Shown here: positions 56,680 through 64,000 of the stretch, in pieces
How positions within the stretch are numbered: the first letter of the stretch is position 1
How the letters are laid out: the number at the start of each line of letters is the position of its first letter
Source of the DNA: Fasciola hepatica
Lineage: Eukaryota > Platyhelminthes > Trematoda > Plagiorchiida > Fasciolidae
Direction of reading: 5' to 3'
Length of the DNA stretch: 64,000 nt
NCBI GenBank assembly: GCA_948099385.1
Contig: CANUEZ040000024.1
Coordinates: 24,711,001-24,775,000 of the forward strand
Made by a program: the position numbers and the translations under genes
Notes under the pieces: generated by a model
What the model saw: the letters and a program-made list of their open reading frames with translations, nothing else
Database searches by the model: none
Told to the model about the DNA's origin: nothing

Positions 56680-57704
56680 ACATACTTTTCCTAATTTTAT
56701 CGTATTTTCTCTCATTTCCCGCTGCCACGTCATCTTTTGACCTCCACATGGCTTCTTTCGCTTCCGAAGAGTAACGGAAAATAAGGCACGGTAGGGTAGT
56801 TGTGTGTTTGCCATACGCAACGCGTGCTCCAACCAACGAAATCTACCAAGCTGGATCCGCTGTGATAGAAAATTCTCTGGACTGGTACTCAATGCCCGAT
56901 TTCTGACCGCAACATTGCTCACTCGATCATTCCCTACAATCTTAGCGATACTATGTAAACACCGATGATCGAAAACCTAAAGATGAAGAATATCTACCGC
57001 ATACAGACTCTAAGTCTCGCAATCAAAAAACAGAACTGGGGGCACCGCGGCACAGTGCACACGACCTTTCAACTTCAGCGAAATATCGGGTCGGCGCCAC
57101 AAGTGCTTCAGTCCAGCGTACGCCGCTCGAGCCTTGGATATAAACATGCCCATCTCTGCTATCGTGTTCCCATCCGTCGTCACGCTGCTGCCGAGGTGAG
57201 TGAAGCGGTCGACAGTAGTTACTACCTGCCCATAGAGCATCAACCTCGGAACCGTTGATGTCTAGTCTTGGAACATCACTAAACTTTGAAAGTGCAAAGC
57301 GCACGCCAAATGGAGCTACAGCTCTTGTGAATTTATCTAGTGCACCTTGCGCATGTTCCGTTTACTCGAACAAGCATACGAGGTCGTTGGCGTAATCTAG
57401 GTCACATAGGTTGTCACTGTATGCTGGTTCATTGCCCACATTTCGAAGATTTCGCGAGACATTTTCCATTATCTCGCCGGTGACAATGTTGAACAGGAAT
57501 GGCAAAATAGGGCATCCTTATCGAACACCACGGGTCGTCTCAAATGGACTGGATAGTTCACCGTAAACCCCTACGCGATCAGAAGTACGAGGGTACAACA
57601 ACTTCAGGAGATTCACGTTCTTCTTCTTTGAGGAGCACTAAAAACGCTGTTTGGTCAACTGAATCGAAGGCGCCTTTGAAGGCTAGAAAAACCATTATTG
57701 TTGG

Positions 57705-57733
57705 TCGACGGTGTGTGTGTGTGTGTGTGTTTG
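57705..57733. repeat. TG/CA microsatellite inside the older RTE reading frame
   Basis: A run of about ten TG units lies where the inserted RTE has cgtcacacgcaccgccgacc. The flanks ETYQ and VDQQ match ETRH and RPTI of that copy, so the run grew within the RT coding sequence. Confidence 0.85.
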
Positions 57734-57939
57734 ATACGTTTCAAGTAATATGTGAAGAGTAAAAAATCTAATCGGTGCTTTATCGAGACTTATATCTTGG
57801 TGACTATCGGAAGTAAACTGATCCCACGATGAATACTACAATCATCATATATTTACTTTATTTCTACTTTTATGCGATTATCTGTTGCTAGAGGATGAGT
57901 CAGCTCCACGACCATCTCGTATCATAGCGGTTGGAAACG

Positions 57940-60239
57940 AGTTTAAGTGCAGATTGCGATCCAGTTTTTCTTCCATTGGTGGGCACCATAAACCGACTGG
58001 AAGCTTAGGCACTCTAAATCCTTCTCGACAGTGTTGATCCAAGTTTTGAGCTGGTCACCAAGGCGACAGTGCCATCCAGGATAGGGTTCGGGACGGGGTG
58101 TTTGTTTAATTAGTTTCATCTCGAGTCGGCGTAGGATATGACCCAGCCACCGCAGTCGACGACATTGAAGGAAGTCTGAGAGTTCGTCGATTTCACACCA
58201 CCGTTTTCTGTTTTCGCCGTTGAATACCCCGTCGCGCCAATTTGTCCTCGAAATACGTCGCAGGCACCAGTGGACAAACACCTCCAACTTTCTAGTATCC
58301 TCAGCTCTCACTAATCAGGTTTCCCAGCCGTAGCTGAGTAGGGGGCGTACAACGGCACGCTAGATACTCACCTTGGTCCGAAGGCTGATTTCGCTGCTGG
58401 TCCACAGCACCCGTCTTAGCTGGAGAAATGCTTTCCTGGCGTTGTCTTTCCAGAGTATTACTCCATTCTTCGGATGACCGTTCGAAAGTAGTGTAGAGCC
58501 GAGATACTTGAATGATGAAACGTACTCAGTTAGTTAGTCACTGATCGACGGGTGATGATCTGATGGCCTTGGGCAAGTTGATATACCTTTGGTTTTCGCA
58601 GTGTTTACTTCTAGCCCGATAGATCTTGAGAAGAAATCGATTCGGTCAAGGAATGGTTGGAACGTGGTGAGTTAGTCCGCTAGCACAACAATGTCATTCA
58701 CGAACTCTAGGTCCGAGATGTGCATCTTCTGACTCAGTTGGATACCGGTATAGGCAGTCAGTGCTTGTCTCATTGTACAGTCGATCGAGCAGTTGAACAG
58801 CACTGGTGAAAGAGGGCATCCCTGTCGAACGCCAGTGGTGAGCGTGAACTCGGATAACTCCTAACCATACATACGGACTCGCTCCCCAGTGGACGAATAA
58901 TGTCATCTCAGAAGCCTTGCAAGTTCAGCGAGCATTCCGTTGGATTCCATTATCGCCCAGAGACACCGCCGGTCAAGTGAATCAAATGCAACCCGAAAGT
59001 CGATGAAGCAGCCTAGTTGGCTGCTGGAACTTGTAGAGGTGCTCCAGTGTTCGACGCAATGTGAAGATTTGGTCCACGCAGTCTCTGCTAGGGCGTAAAC
59101 CCCTTTGATTCGGTCGGATACGGCGGTCTCTCACAACTGAGAAGCGGTTGAGTAGCAGCACGCAAAAAATCTTCACAGCCACGTCGATCAGGCTGTTCCC
59201 CCTATAATTATCGCACACTGATTTTTCGCCTTTCCTTGGGATGGGAAGCAGAACGGACGTGCCCCGATCAGTCGGAAAGACTTTTTCTCGCCATGTAGAG
59301 TCAAATAGGGTGTGTAATCTGTCGATCAATGACGACAGACAGCACTTGTAGACTTCAAGTGGAATGCCATCTTCTCGAGCAGTTTTTTCTTCTTCAGCTG
59401 ATTGACGACTGTGGCGATTTCAGTTGTGTTCGGTGGATCGCAACTGACATTGTAAGGCTCTGCAGGAACTGGGGGTTGCAGGGCCGTCGTGGGAACTGAC
59501 GGTCGGTTTATTAACCAACCGAAGTGCTCTACCCATCGCTCTATTTTTCTTTTTTGCCCAGGTATCAGTTGGCCGGCTGTGACGCGTAAGAGCGACTCCT
59601 GCTTGCAGCCTCTACCCGACACGTTGCGAGTGAGGCAGAATGGCTTGCCAGATTCGCCGATCCCTGATACAACCTCCATATTTTCAGCCACTTCTACCCA
59701 GTAACGCTGACGATCCGCCGTAGCGGAACGCGAGGTCTGGCGTTGCAATCTGCGGCGTTCGTTACTTCCTGATATCCGGGCTTCGTGTACTTTAGCCGAC
59801 AGTTCAAGTGTGCTCTCAAAGATCCGGTCTTTCAGACGTCTTTCGGTTTTCCCTAGTTCTTTTAAGACAGCTTCTTTAACCGTCGATTTGATTATCTTCC
59901 ACTGTTCTTTTACTGGAGATGAATCCGATGATCCGTTGGTTACTGCGGGTAGTCGAGTTGCGATTGCGCGTAAGTGTCTGGCATTTCCAGGGCTGCGACG
60001 TTTATGCGGATCGGTGGAGAGGCCTTAAGACGTGCGGATTCTGAAGCGTGCAGGAACAAGAACGTTGTCTGTATTGTTTGCGTTTCCTGTCACTGCGCAG
60101 CGGTACGCTCGACAGTCTTCTGCTGGCAAAACCCAACGAAACTTCGCTAGCTTATGGTCCTTTTGATACGAAATGCAACCGTCGTTGGAGTACCATGTCA
60201 GTAAGTGCTTTTTAGGGTGCTGAAAACGATCATTCTGTT
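57940..60239 (-). mobile_element. RTE-like LINE, second family, 5'-truncated copy B
   Basis: Minus strand, right to left: end of the endonuclease domain (60050-60239, a HWxTPTT or LTWYSNDGCISYQKDH-type segment), linker with RYWVEVAENME (59326-59748), RT (58690-59330), and C-terminal domain (57943-58311: WCLRRISRTNWRDGVF, RRLRWLGHILRR, WINTVEKDL). The RT blocks include NYRGNSLIDVAVKIF, RDCVDQIFTLRRTLEH and GVRQGCPLSPVLFN in alternating frames. The catalytic box is FVND in place of YADD (near 58700). It abuts copy A at about 60240 without any tail between them. Confidence 0.75.
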
Positions 60240-60249
60240 AGAGTCGGCT

Positions 60250-63140
60250 TCTTAGATGTCTCTGATGGTAGGTATCCACGCATTTTGGTCTGCGGCAGGG
60301 TTTACCCAACGTAAAACCCAGTTGTTACGCCAGTAGCGTACTCCGAAAACAGACTGAAGACCTAGGAGATTCATGTCTGCCCAAACAGTGCTAACCCATG
60401 TATTCAGTCGGCCAACAAGGCGACACATCCAGTCTCGACGGGGTGGTGGCAGTGCGCTGCTCTTCGTAGGTCCCGTTTCTGGTCGTCGAAGGATATGGCC
60501 GAACCGCTGTAGGCGACGTCGTTCGAGGAACAAAAAAGGTCGTTCTGTGTTTGCACTGTTCACGCACGGTGGAGTTTGAGACGCGATCGTACCACTTAAC
60601 TTGGGCCATGTAGCGGAGGAAGTGGTTGAAGCTTTCCAGCCTTTTTGTATCGTCTACTCTCAAAGGCCAAGTTTCGCACGTGTACGTAAGAACTGGGCGG
60701 ACGGCAGCTCGGTGAAAGCGCAGCTTCGTATGGAGGCTTATTTCACTGTGAGACCACAATGGTCTGCGGAGTTGTAGGAACACGTAACCTTGCGCAGTCT
60801 ACGTGAAGTTTAACCTCGTCCTTGACCTGGCCGTTTGGCTGGATTGTTGAACCTAGATGCTTGAAGTGGTGCACCTGTTCCAGATTTTCGCTTTTGACGC
60901 GTACAGTGTGTTAGGTCTTGTGAAATTGTGAAGAATTTCGTTTTTATGGTGTTTATATCCAGACCAACAGCCTTGGCTCGACATACGATACGGTAGACAA
61001 CCGGCAGCTGAGTTCCAGGATCCTCCTAGAATGAAAGCGTTGTCGGCAAATTCGAGGTATGTAACCCGAGAATCATGGCCAAGTTGTATTCGTCGAAAGT
61101 TGTTGAGGGCGCAATGCATTATCCAATCTATAGCGTGGGTAAGTGGGATTGGTAATAGCGGACATCTTTGGCCGGAGCCGATTGGGAACTCTGGAGACTC
61201 TTCACCATAAGCGTGGACACACGCCTGTGTTGCCGAGTAATACGGTTCTATCGATCTGATGTACTTTTCGGCATCCCGTCTCTTCGCAGTACGACCTAGA
61301 GTGATCGTCTGTCAATGGAGTCGAATGCTACCCAAAAGTCAATGAAGCATGCTGTGGCGGGTTGTTGGAATTTATAGCGGTGTTTCAGAATTCGCCGTAG
61401 CGTGAAGATCTGGTCAACACAGCCTCCTCCTCGACGAAAACCACACTCGGTGGAGCGTGTTCGCGCATCCCGAGCAGCAATAAAATGACTTAGCAGAGTG
61501 GTCGCAAGAACTTTAGCCGCTGTAACGATGAGGCTGATACTGCTGTAGTTCGTGCAGATATTCTTATCACCTTTTTGGTATAGATAGTAGAACAGAGGTT
61601 GACCAGTCTCTGGGGAAAACGTCAATGTTCCAGATCCGGCGGAATAACGTAATTTACGGGTCCAACAGAATCGTCAAACATTATTTGAAGATATTAAGTG
61701 AGATGTCATCCTCCCAAGTGACTTCTTTTTTTCGTTGCTCAGCTGAAGTGACGATTTCCAATTTGTTGGGAGACTCAGGGTCGACTGCATATTCTTCTGT
61801 GTCGCCTGATGCCATTACACATGGATTAGATGGGAAGGCGGTTGAGCATCTAACTGAAGTGTTTGACACATCTTTGAAGCTTCTGGTCGCAGCCCGATGT
61901 CAGTTGGCTGCTATCGTCGCGTAGCATGAGAGGAGGAGGTTGTGCCTTTACCGACGAGGAGCGCGAGTCGTAAGACCTTCCCAAAGTCTCCAACAGCGGT
62001 TGCTGTTTCTATCCGGCCTGTGATTTCAGGCCAATATCGTTTACGGTCGCCCTTAGCTAAGCGTGTAGCTTCTCGACGAAGGTTGCGGTAATCAGGTGAA
62101 CTGGTGAGTCTCACGTCTCTAGCTTCAGCGCAGCGGTTAAGGGTACATACAGGGATACAGTCTTTTATGTGTCACTTTGTCTTGCCTAATTGTTCAAAAG
62201 AGGCCCTGGCGATGAATACTTTTAGCCCCGTCCATTACCCACCTATGCTACCATCCTCGTCGATTGCATCTAGTCTGGACGAAATCGCGCTTGACAGGGC
62301 TTGAACGCTGTCCCGAATTGTTAGCTTAGAAGTATCTACTCTGCAGTGAGGACGAGATTTTCTTCCTACTGAACTGTGAAGCTTGAGGCGAGTGCGTACC
62401 AGTGTATGGTCCGTGCCGTTGGTATTTCCTGTTACGCTGCCCCGGTTTGCCTGACAGTTCTCGACCCATGATGCGCAACTAGAGCGCACCAAAATGTAGA
62501 CGATGTGGTGCGCTGTCCTACCGTCGTTGGGATACAAAGTTAGCGGGTGTCTTTTTGGGTGTTGGAAACTGTTATTGCTGACGTCCAGTCGATTGAGGTC
62601 TTCAAACATGACTAGGCGGTCGCGGTTTGAGCATCGCTCGTCGAGGCCAGATTTTCCACGTTTATGTTGGGTATACTTGTCTGCTGGTCACGTGTGGGCT
62701 TTCCAATCTCCTGCAGTTATCATGATATCGCGCCTGGGAACCTGGTTGATTGAATTCTGAAGTCCACTGTAGAATACATCTCTGGTGGTTGACTCAGCAT
62801 TTAGCGTCGGGGTGTAGACCGCAATCAGGGCCACGGTAAACGGAGTACTTCCGAACCGTGCCACGGCAGTTCTTGATGAAACTGGTTCCCAAGAGATCAG
62901 GGCATTGTGAGCTCCACTGTTAATTACGATCACAACCCCACGAATTCCGGAATTTTCTACTGGCTCGCTGTGGTGCGTCCAGTAGGATGCGTCCGTTTCA
63001 GGAAATTGAATATGTCGGTTGCCAGATTTGGATAGGCATACTTTGGATAGACAAGCTACGTCAGTTCCGTAGTCGTAGAATGCGCGCATGGTAATGCACT
63101 GGCTACCTGTGTCTGGGAGTTCTCACGTTCCAGCAGGCTT
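60250..63140 (-). mobile_element. RTE-like LINE, second family, nearly full-length copy A
   Basis: Minus strand, right to left. The endonuclease starts near 63130 with WNVRT and continues at 62688-63089 with a VALIAVYTPTLNAES strand and ITAGDWKAH (where DFNAR is expected). The endonuclease C-terminus follows at 62235-62609 (FQHPKRHPLTLYPNDGRTAHH, DHTLVRTRLKL), then a linker (YRNLRREATRLAKGDRKRYW, 61911-62114) and RT (61296-61625: NYSSISLIVTAAKVLATTLL, GCVDQIFTLRRILKH, FIDFWVAFDSIDRRSL; LEFADNAFILGG near 61050). The C-terminal domain is at 60252-60783 (RRLQRFGHILRRPE, WVSTVWADMN). Many stops and shifts; the YADD box reads FADN. Inactive. Confidence 0.78.
62235..63089 (-). pseudogene. RTE endonuclease domain of copy A
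   Basis: Two long minus-strand frames, 62688-63089 (133 codons) and 62235-62609 (124 codons), cover most of an APE-type endonuclease. The strand VALIAVYTPTLNAES matches the xLxxVYAPT strand. ITAGDWKAH occupies the place of the GDFNAR motif, so the asparagine is replaced. YPNDGRTAHH and a following HTLVRTRL match the C-terminal catalytic region, which normally ends with SDHxLV; here it is TDHTLV. The frame break lies at about 62620-62690. Confidence 0.72.
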
Positions 63141-63690
63141 CGTGAACTCGTAACCTTGTTCAAGTTTAGGTTCCCAGCTCGTGTTGGGTCATCCCGGCCA
63201 GTGAAGAAGCACAGGGTGCGTCGCTTACCGGGGATGCCGTAGTATGATCAGAGCTTATTCTAGAGACAAAGTCCATGAAAAGAATTGGAAATGGTGTACA
63301 AAGTGGCGTCCCCAGCGCGACTCGGCTTTTGTTCGAGGTGGAACTTCTAGCTCGTGCACAACCAAGAACTACCTGTTGGGCAACAAGCAATCCTCGAGCA
63401 CTACCGCTGATCGTCCACGGCTGCTTATCTAATTAGCTTGGCATACTTTTTAATGAGCACAAAAATGTGACAAGTGTTCTCGGTTGTCCTATGGCTTCGT
63501 CCTTTTTGGAACCGTTGTATATTGTCTTATAATCGAATCCCTTGAAGGTAGTGTAAAACTACATTCTACTGCGATGTATTACCACTAAAAAGGCTACTCG
63601 TTACTCTGAGAATGTAAGTAATTTTGATAGCCACTAAGCGTAAACTGTTTCTATGCTCTGAGTTTCCAACAATGATTTTTTTAGCTTTAA
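63141..63690. other. Unassigned, between copy A and the terminal open frame
   Basis: 63141-63430 may be the 5' part of the RTE copy A, since a minus frame at 63166-63390 leads toward the endonuclease start, but no motif confirms it. 63430-63690 is moderately AT-rich, without recognised features. If the open frame at 63691 is a gene, this would be its upstream region. Confidence 0.4.
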
Positions 63691-64000
63691 ATGATGCTTC
63701 CACCTCGCCGCGCAACTTTACGATCCTACAGCAAAGCAGCTACGCCGGATATTACGGAGCTTGTCCGACCAAAGCGGGCATCAGTTCGCCAACACCCAAA
63801 AGTTAAATCTTGCCACAGTTCTCCCCGGGCTTCGGTTATTTTAAACGACCCGTCAAAAAATAATAAACCCTCAGCATGTACATCCGCAAAACTTGAAGTT
63901 GCTACTTCAGAGGGATCTGCGTCACCTTTGAACTGCAGTTCTGTGCACTCGGATATAGTCGGCCGGGAAGCAGAACGTTTACTGGTGCGAAACTTCATTC
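63691..64000 (+). CDS. Candidate host gene, first exon, open to the window end
   Basis: From ATG at 63691 (a second ATG follows at once) the frame stays open for 103 codons to the window edge. The product begins MMLPPRRATLRSYSKAATPD, is basic and proline- and serine-rich for the first 50 residues, and then becomes acidic and more helical (HSDIVGREAERLLVRNF). This looks like the disordered N-terminus of an ordinary protein and unlike any retroelement. Frames on the other strand and in the third frame are also open for 60-90 codons here, so openness alone is weak support. No family is recognised, and no splice donor was seen before the edge. Confidence 0.38.
   Translation, partial: MMLPPRRATLRSYSKAATPDITELVRPKRASVRQHPKVKSCHSSPRASVILNDPSKNNKPSACTSAKLEVATSEGSASPLNCSSVHSDIVGREAERLLVRNFI

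Larger units (their letters stand above)
54464..57880 (-). mobile_element. Older RTE-like LINE on the minus strand, split by a plus-strand RTE
   Basis: The minus-strand copy consists of 56694-57880 (RT to C-terminus) and 54522-54859 (last C-terminal residues, CASRLRGWG and ETLKDLAANHEQ, then 3' untranslated region). Between them a plus-strand RTE is inserted. The 3' untranslated part shares gttagactgtgtattccgtg with that of the inserted copy. An AT run at 54464-54521 sits where its tail should be. In the RT the copy lacks a block present in the plus copy (equivalent to about 55190-55245), the YADD box reads YAND, and stops are frequent. The 5' end fades near 57880. Confidence 0.75.

Noticed and set aside
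57010..57243. The short minus-strand frame as an independent gene
   Set aside because: It matches the C-terminal domain of the inserted RTE copy (THLGSSVTTDG, ARAAYAGLKHLWRRPDISLKL) and is part of the older split LINE.
1..64000. tRNA, rRNA or other structured RNA genes
   Set aside because: No cloverleaf, rRNA-like block or other conserved RNA was recognised on reading. Only the hammerhead-like motif in the Penelope repeat could be supported, and a covariance-model search was not possible here.

Overview
The window is eukaryotic repeat-rich DNA with no bacterial-style operons and no complete host gene that I can support. The mix of elements (BEL/Pao and Ty3/gypsy LTR retrotransposons, CR1-like and RTE-like LINEs, a Penelope-like element with a hammerhead-like terminal motif) suggests an animal, most likely a flatworm and probably a tapeworm with a large genome. 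That assignment rests on remembered family resemblance and could not be checked.

Layout. Positions 1-14580 are dominated by a giant inverted repeat: arms 1176-6865 and 8891-14580, each about 5.69 kb. They align without indels (paired coordinates always sum to 15756) and I saw one mismatch inside. The roughly 2.0 kb spacer is a decayed minus-strand BEL/Pao pol fragment (RT, RNase H, integrase). The arms carry no element I recognise. 14581-20100 is mostly unassigned and pyrimidine-rich in its first half. 20100-22835 holds CR1-like LINE fragments. 22836-29577 is a BEL/Pao element with two nearly identical 367 bp LTRs and a pol frame broken by stops. It was inserted into a CR1 copy whose 3' part resumes at 29578.

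30900-34160 is a decayed CR1-like LINE with endonuclease and RT. 34513-40102 is a minus-strand Ty3/gypsy element with both LTRs. 41900-43440 is another CR1 copy. 44180-52071 is a second large inverted repeat: arms of 3809 bp, paired coordinates summing to 96251, spacer 274 bp. Each arm holds a Ty3/gypsy gag-protease fragment (without reverse transcriptase) joined to the terminal repeat of a Penelope-like element (RT plus GIY-YIG) in the opposite orientation. The terminal repeat carries a hammerhead-ribozyme-like motif. 53100-63140 is a stack of RTE-like LINEs, including a young insertion with a perfect 14 bp target-site duplication inside an older opposite copy, then two long minus-strand EN-RT copies head to tail. 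From 63691 an open frame on the plus strand runs off the window end and may be the first exon of a host gene.

The elements do not form one pathway. Each is or was a copy-and-paste unit, and the window records nested insertion followed by two inverted duplications. The items most worth a second look are the second palindrome (gag-protease plus Penelope), its ribozyme-like motif with a paired C3/G8 change, and the first palindrome, whose arms match nothing I know.
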